Origin: Pseudomonadota bacterium
GTDB taxonomy: Bacteria; Pseudomonadota; Gammaproteobacteria; Burkholderiales; Usitatibacteraceae
DNA: 64,000 nt
Direction: 5' to 3'
Assembly (NCBI GenBank): GCA_029781595.1
Contig: JAKOWJ010000034.1
Span: 34,211 to 98,210 of the forward strand
Notes under the pieces: generated by a model
Told to the model about the DNA's origin: nothing
The model's database searches: none
Seen by the model: the letters and a program-made list of their open reading frames with translations, nothing else
Translations under genes and position numbers: made by a program
Part shown: piece by piece, positions 20,859 to 29,035 of the stretch
Position numbering within the stretch: position 1 is the first letter of the stretch
How the letters are laid out: the number at the start of each line of letters is the position of its first letter

Positions 20859-21920
20859 CTACGCCTTCGAGAACGCGAAGCGGCGGCAGGATTCGGTGGT
20901 GTAGCCCGGCGAGGCGTAGCCGAGGCTCGCGCGCGGCCCCAGCTCCTGCAGGAGGGCCGCCGTCGTCTCCCGGTCGCGGGCGCGGCAGGCGAACGTGGCG
21001 AAGCGGTTGCGGTTGAAATCGTCGGGGTAGCGCGCCAGCATGTCCTGGAAGGCCTTCTTCATCCGCGGCCACCGCGCGGCCGTCTCGGTGAAGAGGTCGC
21101 CCTCGGTCTTGTCCGCCACGTCCATGTAGAGCCAGGCGTAGAAGGCCTCGCCGTCGGTGGCGCGCGTGCGCTCGACGACGCGGCCGACGAACCGGTCCAC
21201 CGCCTCGAAGCTCCCGCCCCACTGCGGCAACAGGTAGTTCAGGCGCGTGTAGTGGATCGTGTGGTAGGTCGGGAACTTGCCCGCCGCCTCCTCGTACAGC
21301 GCGTCCATGGCGCTCGCCGGCTGCTGCGAGCTGCCGGCGACGATGAGGGCCACCCAGTACCAGAGGGGCGATTCGCGTCCCGCGGGCCCGGCCTCGTCGA
21401 GCGCGGCGGCGGCCTTCGCGAGGCGCTCCCGGAACAGGCGCATGCCTTCGCCGGGCACGGACGAGGCCGATCCCCCGCCGCGCGCGACCCACGCCTGGCG
21501 CTGCCAGCGGATGGCCATGACGAGCTTGCGCATGCGCGAATCCGGCGCGCCCGCCTGCCACTTGCCGAGCCAGCGGTCCATGTCCGTCGTGTCCTCGACG
21601 TCGAGCTGCGCGTCCCACGCGCCCTGCAGGGCCTCGAGCATCCAGAGGCCGTGGGTTGTGCGCTGGCGGCTCGCGAGGAACTCGTCGTGCATCCGGTCGA
21701 GGACGCCCCACTCCTCGTTGAACACCGCGGCGATCGCCGCGTTCATCGCGTCGGCGTAGGTCTTGAGCGTGTAGCCGGTCTCCGACGGGGGGATCTGCGC
21801 CGGAAAGCCGGGGCGCCCCGGCGGGGTCTTCGGACCCCACCAATGGGCGGAGGCGGGGGCCAGGGCGAGGAGTGCGGAAAGGGCCGCGGCGGCGAGGGCG
21901 CGGAAGGGTCGGGTGGGCAT
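20859..21920 (-). CDS. Secreted protein resembling DUF4034
   Basis: A 353-residue exported protein. A signal peptide (RALAAAALSALLALAPASAHW) is followed by a largely helical domain. The segment FPTYHTIHYTRLNYLLPQWGGS resembles the core of DUF4034 proteins, a poorly known family with TPR-like helical pairs. This assignment is from memory of the motif. The start at 21920 (MPTRPFRAL) is preferred over 21932 because signal peptides usually begin with a short basic segment. It is convergent with the HAD gene, with two bases between stops. Confidence 0.65.
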   Translation of the reverse strand: MPTRPFRALAAAALSALLALAPASAHWWGPKTPPGRPGFPAQIPPSETGYTLKTYADAMNAAIAAVFNEEWGVLDRMHDEFLASRQRTTHGLWMLEALQGAWDAQLDVEDTTDMDRWLGKWQAGAPDSRMRKLVMAIRWQRQAWVARGGGSASSVPGEGMRLFRERLAKAAAALDEAGPAGRESPLWYWVALIVAGSSQQPASAMDALYEEAAGKFPTYHTIHYTRLNYLLPQWGGSFEAVDRFVGRVVERTRATDGEAFYAWLYMDVADKTEGDLFTETAARWPRMKKAFQDMLARYPDDFNRNRFATFACRARDRETTAALLQELGPRASLGYASPGYTTESCRRFAFSKA

Positions 21921-22019
21921 CGGGGCATCCATCGGAAGGCAGCGGCCCGGGCGGGCCGCCGATGCCCGATGTTATCAGGTACGGTTGCCGGACTTACTGA
22001 CGGTAGCGGCCTGCCGCGC

Positions 22020-22883
22020 TCAGGGCAGCACGATGCGCGCGGGCAGGAAGCGCACGAGGTTCGCGAGCCGCTCCGGCGCCCCGGCGGCGGGGAGCCGGTC
22101 GAGCGCCGCGTCCAGCCCGCCGCTCGCCCCGTCCACCGAGACCGTGAGCCGCACCCGGCCGCGGTCGACGACCGCCGACAGGGGCACCGGACAGGCGACG
22201 CACGCCGCCGCCACGCCCGACGTCTCGTAGAGCGTGCCTTCGAGCACGAGGCCCGCCGCGTCCCAGCGCCCCTCCTGCAGCGTGTACCACCGCGGCAGCC
22301 CGTTGGCGTCGTACACCTGCCAGGTGGCGAAGACCTGGTCCGAGCCGCCGAAGTCGTGGGCGACCATGAGGCCCGAGCCGTTGGTCTGCGGGTCGTACCA
22401 CGCGCCCGAGACGTCGAAGCGCGCGCGCGGCAGGGTTTCGCTCCCCGTGACGAGGGTGCCGCGCGCGAGGGCCGTCGCGCGCGTCGAGAGCACCAGGATG
22501 TCGACCTGCCCCGCCGCCTCCGGCGTGTAGTCGAGCGAGAACTCCCAGGGCGTCAGCACCTGCGCGCAGGGCGCGAAGGTCTGCGGCTCCGCGAGCAGGA
22601 TCCCCAGGGCCGGCGTGCCGTGGCCCGACGGCAGGCCGAGTTGCGCCTGCGTCGGCGGGCACGCGGAAGGCCAGGTGCCGCCCACGGTGATGCGCCGCGC
22701 GACGCCCGGCGCCGCGACGGCCGGGGTGACGGTGACCGCTGCCACCGGGGGCACGATCGAGAGCTTGCGCGTCGCGCCCGTCTCGACCGGCGCTGCGGCC
22801 GCCGGCGCCGCCAGGACTGCCGCCATCCCCGCCGCCAGCCCCCACGCGATGCCCCGTTTCCGCCACGTCTTCGTGATCCGCAT
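22020..22883 (-). CDS. Secreted protein with SGxG-type beta domain
   Basis: A 287-residue exported protein with a signal peptide at about 1-32 (RGIAWGLAAGMAAVLAAPAAAA). Its second half contains SGAWYDPQTNGSGLMVAHDF and VFATWQVYDANGLPRWYTL, the pattern W-Y-x-P-x-x-x-G-S-G followed by F-A-x-W. A related pattern occurs in the secreted protease at 42581 and the propeller protein at 14122. The first half has paired cysteines (ACPP, APCAQ). The start at 22883 has GGGAG upstream and begins a proper signal peptide, unlike the in-frame ATG at 22925. Function unknown. Confidence 0.65.
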   Translation of the reverse strand: MRITKTWRKRGIAWGLAAGMAAVLAAPAAAAPVETGATRKLSIVPPVAAVTVTPAVAAPGVARRITVGGTWPSACPPTQAQLGLPSGHGTPALGILLAEPQTFAPCAQVLTPWEFSLDYTPEAAGQVDILVLSTRATALARGTLVTGSETLPRARFDVSGAWYDPQTNGSGLMVAHDFGGSDQVFATWQVYDANGLPRWYTLQEGRWDAAGLVLEGTLYETSGVAAACVACPVPLSAVVDRGRVRLTVSVDGASGGLDAALDRLPAAGAPERLANLVRFLPARIVLP

Positions 22884-22963
22884 CGAACCGCTCCCGTGAT
22901 CGCATGCCCGGCAAGTGCCGGACACAGGTTATGCATCAATGAGTTGCAGGGAATCCCCGAAAG

Positions 22964-22982
22964 TGTGGGATTTTTTCCCACA
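22964..22982. promoter_or_regulatory. Palindrome 1 of a matched pair: TGTGGGA-N5-TCCCACA
   Basis: Perfect 7-bp arms around five T bases. Flanking AAA/TTT extends the symmetry with one mismatch. It lies between the divergent genes at 22020 and 23076, and a second site of the same form is centred 67 bp away. Operator or RNA hairpin are both possible. Confidence 0.55.
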
Positions 22983-23030
22983 TTTTCGATAGACTGTCGG
23001 CTCCTGTCAAGCCTTGTGGAGCCCCGCAAA

Positions 23031-23049
23031 TGCGGGAACACTTCCCGCA
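23031..23049. promoter_or_regulatory. Palindrome 2 of a matched pair: TGCGGGA-N5-TCCCGCA
   Basis: Perfect 7-bp arms with a 5-base spacer, same length and frame as the site at 22964-22982 apart from a compensated T/C to A/G exchange in each arm. It ends 26 bases before the preferred DUF6502 start. A weaker related inverted repeat (TTGTGG-N4-CCGCAA) lies at 23014-23029. Confidence 0.55.
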
Positions 23050-23075
23050 CTTCGAAGATGATGTCGGGCACCCCC

Positions 23076-23933
23076 ATGAGCGAGCAGAACCCGCAGTCGC
23101 GGCCCGCGGCCGTGCTGCGGGCGCTCGCGCGGGTGCTGCGACCGGTGGCGCGCCTGCTCATCGCCGGCGGCGTGCCCTTCCAGGCGGCGAGCGAATCGCT
23201 CAAGCGCGCCTATGTGGCGGCCGCGCGCCGGCATTTCCCGGAGGATGCGCGCAGCGACAGCCGGCTTTCGCTGCTCACCGGGCTCAACCGCAAGGAGGTG
23301 CGAAGGCTCACCACCCCCGTGGCCGACGAATGGGGGCCGGAGTCGGTGACCTCGTTCGGGGCCGCCGTATTCGCGGCCTGGACCGTGCGCCCGCAGTGGC
23401 GCGACGCCGAGGGACGGCCGCGCCCGCTTCCGCGCCGCGGCGAGGGTTCGTTCGTCGAGCTGGTGAAGAGCGTCACGCTGGATCACCGCCCCGCCGCCAT
23501 CCTCGAGGAGCTGGTGCGCCTGGGCCAGGCGCAGGTGGACGAGGACGGCACGGTCCACGCGTGCGGCGACGCCTTCCTTTCCCAGCGCGAGTTCTCGGAC
23601 CGGCTCGGACCCCTGGCGGAGAACCTGCAGGATCACGCCGATGCGGCGGTCGCCAACGTGCTGGCGCCCTCGCCGGCCTTCCTCGAAAGAAGCGTCTTCG
23701 CCGACGCGCTCTCCGCGGAGTCGGCCAGGCGCCTGCAGGAGGAGGCCCGCACGCAGTGGAAGCGGCTGCACGACGAGCTCATCGCGCGGGCCGACGCGCT
23801 CGAGGCCGAAGACCGGGCGCTGGGCCGCCCGGCGCGCAGCCGCGTGCGCATCGGCCTCTACGCCTTCTCGGAGAACGAGGACGCGCCCGCGCCGCCGGCG
23901 CCGGGCCCCACGGAGGAATCCCGCGATGAGTGA
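23076..23933 (+). CDS. DUF6502 family protein
   Basis: A 285-residue cytoplasmic protein of a family known mainly from betaproteobacteria. The N-terminal signature is visible as VLRALARVLRPVARLLIAGGVPFQ, followed by SRLSLLTGLNRKEVRRL. This looks like a helix-turn-helix module and suggests DNA binding (inference). The C-terminal half is helical (LQEEARTQWKRLHDELIARADALE). In-frame ATGs also exist at 23058 and 23061; none has a strong ribosome site. Its end overlaps the start of the DUF5666 lipoprotein gene, so the two are co-translated. The upstream region carries two matching palindromes. Confidence 0.75.
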   Translation: MSEQNPQSRPAAVLRALARVLRPVARLLIAGGVPFQAASESLKRAYVAAARRHFPEDARSDSRLSLLTGLNRKEVRRLTTPVADEWGPESVTSFGAAVFAAWTVRPQWRDAEGRPRPLPRRGEGSFVELVKSVTLDHRPAAILEELVRLGQAQVDEDGTVHACGDAFLSQREFSDRLGPLAENLQDHADAAVANVLAPSPAFLERSVFADALSAESARRLQEEARTQWKRLHDELIARADALEAEDRALGRPARSRVRIGLYAFSENEDAPAPPAPGPTEESRDE

Positions 23934-25104
23934 ATCGCCCCTGGCGCGCGTCGCAGGCGCGGCCGCGCTCGGCCTGGTCACGCTGCTGCTGGCGGCCTGC
24001 GGCGCGCAGACCAAGACGGGCAGCAACGGCACGGGGAACGAGCCGCCCGTCCTGCAGGCCGACAACGCCTTCGTCACCGGCGCGCTCACCGGCGCCGAGC
24101 CGTTTGCCGCCGCGACCGCCGCCGTCGACCTCGCCGGCGCCGCCCTCCGCGTCGACTCCCGGCCGGATGCCGGCAGCGACGGCCTTCGTCTCGGGATGGT
24201 TCTCGAGGCCGCGGGCACGAGCGCGGCAGGCGCCACGGTCGTGCGCGTCGCGAGTGTCCAGTCGGTCGCTCGCGGCGCCGTCGCGGCGGTGGATGCGGAC
24301 AACGGCCGGTTCACCGTCGCCACGCTGGCGTTCGTCACCGACACGAACACGCTCTTCGACGGCGTGGCCGGCATGGTGGGCCTCGTGCCGGGCGACACCG
24401 TGGAGGTTTCCGGACTTCCCCTCGCCGCTTCGCACGCCTGGCTCGCCACGCGGGTGACGCGCCTCGCTCCGCAGCCGGCCACCCGGCTCGAGCTCGCCGC
24501 GCCGGTGGACCAGGCGGCCGCCGGCGCCCTCGTCGTCGCCGGCGTCACGGTGCCGCTGTCCGCTCCCGTGGCGGGCGCCCCGGCGGTGCTCGTCGGCAGC
24601 CGCGTCCGCGTCGCGGGCACGCTCGACGCCGCGGGCGCGACGCTCACGCCCTCGCACGTGGAGTTCCTGCCCGACTACCCGCCGACGGCCGGGGCCCGCG
24701 TCGCCTTCGACGGCATCGTGCTCGCGACGCTGCCCGCGGGCGGCGTGCGCGTGCGAACGGCCTCGCGCGACCTCGACGTGACGGGCATGCCGGCGGACGC
24801 CGCGTTGCCGACGGCCGGCTCGCGCGTGACCGGCCAGGGCACGGCACAGGGCGCCGGCGCTGTCGTGGCCGACGCGTTCGCCGTCATCGCCCCGGGCGCA
24901 CCGGTCATCTATCGCGTGACCGGTTCCGTAAGTGACTTCGCCTCCCTCGCCTCGCTGCGCGTGCGCGGCGAGCCGGTGGACCTCACGACGGCGGTGATCA
25001 CGGGGGGCGATGCCGCGGGCATCGGCAACGGCCGCCGCCTCGCGGTGACGGGAACGGCGGGGCCCGGCGCGATCCGCGCGAGCGCCGCGCAGGTCCTGCC
25101 CTAG
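23926..25104 (+). CDS. DUF5666-like lipoprotein
   Basis: A 392-residue outer-envelope lipoprotein. The lipobox is LLLAACG with Cys at about residue 25. The mature part repeats small beta-barrel-like units: GMVLEAAGTSAAGATVVRV, FDGIVLATLPAGGVRVRTA and YRVTGSVSDFASLASLRV, as in DUF5666 proteins with multiple OB-like domains. Gly, Ala and Val dominate. It overlaps the DUF6502 gene by 8 bases with GGAGGA upstream, and the pairing of these two families recurs in related genomes (recalled, not checked). Function unknown. Confidence 0.75.
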   Translation: MSESPLARVAGAAALGLVTLLLAACGAQTKTGSNGTGNEPPVLQADNAFVTGALTGAEPFAAATAAVDLAGAALRVDSRPDAGSDGLRLGMVLEAAGTSAAGATVVRVASVQSVARGAVAAVDADNGRFTVATLAFVTDTNTLFDGVAGMVGLVPGDTVEVSGLPLAASHAWLATRVTRLAPQPATRLELAAPVDQAAAGALVVAGVTVPLSAPVAGAPAVLVGSRVRVAGTLDAAGATLTPSHVEFLPDYPPTAGARVAFDGIVLATLPAGGVRVRTASRDLDVTGMPADAALPTAGSRVTGQGTAQGAGAVVADAFAVIAPGAPVIYRVTGSVSDFASLASLRVRGEPVDLTTAVITGGDAAGIGNGRRLAVTGTAGPGAIRASAAQVLP

Positions 25105-25117
25105 GGAACGCGCGAAG

Positions 25118-25864
25118 CTAGCGAAGCACGGCGGAGAGCCAGCCGTCCACGGCCGCCGCGAGCGCCTCCTCGCGGCCGGCGTAGAAGTGGTCGGCCCCGG
25201 CGATCCTCACCTGGCGCGAGCCCTCCGGGGCGGACAGCAGCGTGAGCCGGCGGCGCCAGTCCGCCTCGAGCGAGGGCGCGAGGTCGTTCTCGCCGTACAC
25301 GTCGAGGATGGGCCGCGGCGAGAACCACGTGGCGAGGCTGTAGCCGCCGGTGAGGCCCAGGCAGGCCCAGGCCGCGTAGGGCGGGTCGGCGGTCTCGTCG
25401 AAGTACGCGTTGGCCATCCACGAGCCCATGCTGTGCGAGACGAGGGCGATGCGCTTCTCGCCGCGCGCCGCGAGCCACGCCGCCGCGCGCCCGAGGCGGT
25501 CGATCGCCTCGGGGAACACCGCCGGGTAGTAGGCCTCCGAGCGCGCGTCAGCCGCCTGCACCGGCATCTGGATGGAAAGGGTCGTCCAGCCGCGGTCCGT
25601 GAGCTTGGCGCGCAGCACGCCGATCACGCCGTGGTCCGGGTGCACGCCGATGCCGTGCACGATCACCACCGCGCCCTTGGGCTTCGCCGCGGGCGCGTGG
25701 ATGGCGAGGAATCGGCGCCCGGCGGAGGTCTCGAGCCACACCGCGTCGCCCACCACCAGCGCGGGCACCACCTCGTCCGCCCAGCGCTTCTCGCGCGCGT
25801 AGTCCTGCGCCGGCGCGGGCAGCGCGGCGGCCATGGCGAGGAGCAATGCGAGGCGGGCGATCAC
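25118..25864 (-). CDS. Periplasmic alpha/beta hydrolase (DUF3530-like)
   Basis: A 248-residue exported alpha/beta hydrolase. A signal peptide lies at 1-19 (LALLLAMAAALPAPAQ). The oxyanion strand is AVVIVHGIGVHPDHG, the nucleophile elbow is VSHSMGSW (Ser in S-H-S-M-G), and the late Asp and His are likely in VYGENDLAP and AGADHFYAG. The layout resembles DUF3530. The GTG start at 25864 begins the signal peptide; the longer open frame upstream belongs to the shadow of terC. Substrate unknown. Confidence 0.75.
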   Translation of the reverse strand: MIARLALLLAMAAALPAPAQDYAREKRWADEVVPALVVGDAVWLETSAGRRFLAIHAPAAKPKGAVVIVHGIGVHPDHGVIGVLRAKLTDRGWTTLSIQMPVQAADARSEAYYPAVFPEAIDRLGRAAAWLAARGEKRIALVSHSMGSWMANAYFDETADPPYAAWACLGLTGGYSLATWFSPRPILDVYGENDLAPSLEADWRRRLTLLSAPEGSRQVRIAGADHFYAGREEALAAAVDGWLSAVLR

Positions 25865-25903
25865 GCGTGAGAGAATAGCCGCTTCGCGTATCCGCTTCCA
25901 GCC

Positions 25904-26647
25904 ATGGAGTTCCTGTCCTTCGCCTGGATCGCCGACCCGCAGGTCTGGCTCTCGCTCGTCACGCTCTCGGCCCTCGAGATCGTGCTGGGCATCGACAACC
26001 TCGTGTTCATCGCGATCCTCACCGGCCGCCTGCCCGCGCACCAGCGCAAGCTCGGGCGCCGGGTCGGCCTCGCGCTCGCGCTGCTCACGCGCCTGGCCCT
26101 GCTCGCCACCCTGGCGTGGATCGTGGGCCTGGTCGAGCCGGTCTTCAGCGTGGCGGGCCGGGCCTTCTCCTGGCGCGACGTGATCCTGGTGGGCGGGGGC
26201 CTCTTCCTGCTCTACAAGGGCACGATGGAGATCCATGCGATGGTGGAGCACGACGAGCCGGAGCCGCACTCCCCGCACGGCGCGGCGGGCGCGACGCTGC
26301 GCGGCGTGGTGATGCAGATCGCCGTGATCGACATCATCTTTTCGCTGGACTCGGTGATCACCGCGGTGGGCATGGCCGACCACCTCTGGGTGATGGTCAC
26401 CGCGGTGGTGCTCGCCATGGTGGTGATGATCGCCGCGGCGGACCCCCTGTCGGAGTTCGTCTCGCGCCACCCCACGGTGAAGATGCTCGCGCTCGCCTTC
26501 CTGCTGCTCATCGGCGTCGTGCTGGTGGCCGACGGCTTCGGCGTGCACGTGCCCAAGGCCTACATCTACTTCGCGCTCGCCTTCTCGGTGGCCGTGGAGA
26601 CGCTCAACCACGTCGTGCGCCGCCGCCGGCGGACGCGCGCCGCGTGA
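25904..26647 (+). CDS. TerC-family integral membrane protein
   Basis: A 247-residue membrane protein with about seven hydrophobic segments. TerC signatures are ALEIVLGIDNLVFIAI near the N-terminus, AVIDIIFSLDSVITAVGM in the middle, and acidic residues inside membrane segments. TerC/Alx proteins export manganese or other cations, often during co-translocational metalation of exported proteins. A short His/Glu/Asp-rich loop (EHDEPEPHSPHG) could bind metal. It is divergent from the hydrolase gene, with 39 bases between starts. The specific metal cannot be read from sequence. Confidence 0.85.
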   Translation: MEFLSFAWIADPQVWLSLVTLSALEIVLGIDNLVFIAILTGRLPAHQRKLGRRVGLALALLTRLALLATLAWIVGLVEPVFSVAGRAFSWRDVILVGGGLFLLYKGTMEIHAMVEHDEPEPHSPHGAAGATLRGVVMQIAVIDIIFSLDSVITAVGMADHLWVMVTAVVLAMVVMIAAADPLSEFVSRHPTVKMLALAFLLLIGVVLVADGFGVHVPKAYIYFALAFSVAVETLNHVVRRRRRTRAA

Positions 26648-26657
26648 GGCACCGCCC

Positions 26658-27788
26658 ATGAAGACCCGAATCGACCCGCGCCGGCTCACCCGGGAGCTGC
26701 TCGCGTTCAACACCATCAACCCGCCGGGCATGGAGCGCGCCTGCGCGCGCCACCTCGGCGCGATCCTCGAGGCCGCGGGCTTCCGGGTGGCCTACCACGA
26801 GTTCGCCGAGTCGCGCACGAGCCTGGTCGCGGAGATCGGCGGCGACGACGGGCGCCCGCCCATCTGCTTCACCGGCCACATCGACACCGTGCCGCTGGGG
26901 GCCAAGGCCTGGACGCGCGACGCCTTCGCGGGCGAGACCGACGGCGACCGACTCTTCGGCCGCGGCTCGACCGACATGAAGGGCGGCATCGCCGCGTTCG
27001 TGGCCGCCGCGGTGGAGCTCGCGCCGCGCCTGGCCCGCAGCCCCGGCCTGGTGCTCGTGGTCACCGCGAGCGAGGAGGTGGGCTGCGAGGGCGCGAAGTA
27101 CCTGGTGGACTCGCGCCTTCTGGACCGCGCCGGCGCCATCGTCGTGGCCGAGCCCACGGCCAACTACCCGTACGTGGGCCACAAGGGCCTGGCGTGGTTC
27201 GAGATCGAGACCACGGGCGTCACCGCCCACGGCTCGATGCCGGAGGTGGGCGAGAACGCCATCGTGAAGATGGCGGACGTGATCCGCGACCTGGAGGGGT
27301 TCCGCTTTCCCGTGGACGCCCACCCCGTGATGGGCTCGCCCACGCTCAACGTCGGCACGATCCGCGGGGGTCTGAACACCAACTCCGTGCCCGACTCGGC
27401 CAAGATCACCGTGGACGTTCGCACGGTGCCCGGCGTGGACCACGGGCACCTGTGCCACTCGCTCGAGCACCTGCTGGGGCCGCGCGGCGCGCGCGTGCGC
27501 CAGATCGTCGACACGCCCGCGCTCTACACGGAGCCCGCGGACGCCTGGATCCAGCAGGTGTTCGAGGACTGCACGCCCTTCCTGGGCGCGCGGCCCGACC
27601 CGCGCACCATCACCTTCTCGACGGACGGCGCCTGGCTCAAGCCGGGCTATGGCGGCGCGCCCGCGGTGATCCTCGGGCCGGGCGAGCCGCGCCTGGCGCA
27701 CCAGACCGACGAGTGGTGCTCGCTCTCCCGGCTCGAGCAGTCGGTGGACCTCTTCGCCACGATCATGCGCCGGTGGTGCGGGCTGTAG
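26658..27788 (+). CDS. M20-family amidohydrolase/deacetylase (ArgE/DapE-like)
   Basis: A 376-residue zinc-dependent M20 peptidase/deacylase. Metal ligands are in CFTGHIDTVPLG and GRGSTDMKGGIAAF. The catalytic Glu is in TASEEVGCEG, and further ligands are in VAEPTANYPYVGHKG and the C-terminal LAHQTDEW. The middle dimerisation domain (residues about 180-285) is present. Probable substrates are N-acyl amino acids or diaminopimelate derivatives. Isolation from arg or dap genes prevents a narrower call. It follows terC by 10 bases. Confidence 0.85.
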   Translation: MKTRIDPRRLTRELLAFNTINPPGMERACARHLGAILEAAGFRVAYHEFAESRTSLVAEIGGDDGRPPICFTGHIDTVPLGAKAWTRDAFAGETDGDRLFGRGSTDMKGGIAAFVAAAVELAPRLARSPGLVLVVTASEEVGCEGAKYLVDSRLLDRAGAIVVAEPTANYPYVGHKGLAWFEIETTGVTAHGSMPEVGENAIVKMADVIRDLEGFRFPVDAHPVMGSPTLNVGTIRGGLNTNSVPDSAKITVDVRTVPGVDHGHLCHSLEHLLGPRGARVRQIVDTPALYTEPADAWIQQVFEDCTPFLGARPDPRTITFSTDGAWLKPGYGGAPAVILGPGEPRLAHQTDEWCSLSRLEQSVDLFATIMRRWCGL

Positions 27789-27796
27789 GCGCAGGC

Positions 27797-29035
27797 GTGG
27801 CCGCGTCCATCCCCGCCCCGCGCCCGGCCGCGGCCAGCGCCCTCCTGCTGGCGGCATTCCTCGCGGTGCTGCCGTTCTCCTCGAGCGTGGCGCTGCGCAA
27901 CGCGCTGCTCGCCGGCGGCGCGCTGGCGCTCGCCCTCGCCGCCCGCCGCGGGAGCCTGCCGCGCCCCTGGCTGCCGCCCGCGCGCGTGCTGGCGCCCTTC
28001 GCCGCGTACGCCGCCTGGTGCGTCGCCTCCGTCGCGTGGAGCGTCGACCGCCCCTACTCGCTCGCCGAGCTGCGGCCGGACCTGCTGTATCCCGCCGTCG
28101 CGTTCCTCGTCTTCTTCGCCGCGACCGACGGCGTGCACGCGCTCGACCGCTGGGCGTGGGGCCTCAGCGCGGGGCTCGCGGGGCTCGCCGCCTCCGCCGC
28201 CGCGCAAAAGCTCGCGCTGGGCGAGTGGGACCCGCAGCGCTGGCACGGCGACGTGGGCAGCTACGCCACGTACGTGGTGCTCGCGGCGCCCGCGCTCGGC
28301 TGGTCCTTCGCGCGCACCGCCTCGCGGCGCCTGCGCGCGGCGCTCGCCGCCGTGGCCGTGCTCACGCTCGTGGTCACCTCCTGGAACGACAACCGCATCG
28401 CCTGGGTCGCGCTGGCCGGCATGACCGTCGTCGCCGCGGCGCTTCGGCCCCGGTCGTCCGGCTCGCCGCGTCCCGGCGCCGTCCTGGCCCTCGCGGCCGC
28501 CGGCCTCGTGGTGTTCGCCGCCCTGTTCGCGCTCGCGGTCCACCAGCGCGCCGAGAAGCTCGAGCACACGCCGGAGGCCGCCGAGGCGAGCCTCGCGCGC
28601 GACCCGCGCCTCGCCATCTGGGACTACGCGGCCGGCCGCATCGCCGAGGCGCCGTGGGCCGGCCACGGCTTCGGGCGCGGCATCCTGCGCCAGCAGTTCC
28701 GCACGGGCGTGGTGCCCGGCACCGACAACCCGCTCTACACGCACGCGCACAACACGGTGCTCAACGTGCTGCTGCAGGGCGGCGCGGTTGGCCTCGCGCT
28801 CTTCGCGTGGCTCGCGGGGGCGGTGCTGCGCGAGATGGCGGCGGGGCTGGCGGGCGGAAAGGAGCGCCGCCTCGCGGCGGCCCTGGGAATCGTGCTGCTC
28901 GCCGGCTTCGCCATCCGCAACCTCACGGACGACTTCCTGGTGCGCCACAGCGCCATGCTCGCGTGGGGCCTCGCGGGCGCGGTGCTCGGCGCGTTGCGCG
29001 CGCCGGGGGCTACTTCCGCCAGAACGCCGGCGTGA
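27797..29035 (+). CDS. O-antigen ligase-like polytopic membrane protein
   Basis: A 412-residue protein with about ten membrane segments and a Wzy_C/WaaL-type periplasmic loop. Residues near 280-330 contain EAPWAGHGFGRGILRQQF and PLYTHAHNTVLNVLLQGG, where the His-rich H-x-H-N motif and conserved Arg match O-antigen ligases and polymerases. Family role: transfer or polymerisation of undecaprenyl-linked glycan in the periplasm. The start is uncertain: GTG at 27797 is chosen, but GTG at 27776, overlapping the M20 gene, is possible. The 3' end overlaps trkH by 26 bases, tail to tail. Confidence 0.8.
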   Translation: MAASIPAPRPAAASALLLAAFLAVLPFSSSVALRNALLAGGALALALAARRGSLPRPWLPPARVLAPFAAYAAWCVASVAWSVDRPYSLAELRPDLLYPAVAFLVFFAATDGVHALDRWAWGLSAGLAGLAASAAAQKLALGEWDPQRWHGDVGSYATYVVLAAPALGWSFARTASRRLRAALAAVAVLTLVVTSWNDNRIAWVALAGMTVVAAALRPRSSGSPRPGAVLALAAAGLVVFAALFALAVHQRAEKLEHTPEAAEASLARDPRLAIWDYAAGRIAEAPWAGHGFGRGILRQQFRTGVVPGTDNPLYTHAHNTVLNVLLQGGAVGLALFAWLAGAVLREMAAGLAGGKERRLAAALGIVLLAGFAIRNLTDDFLVRHSAMLAWGLAGAVLGALRAPGATSARTPA

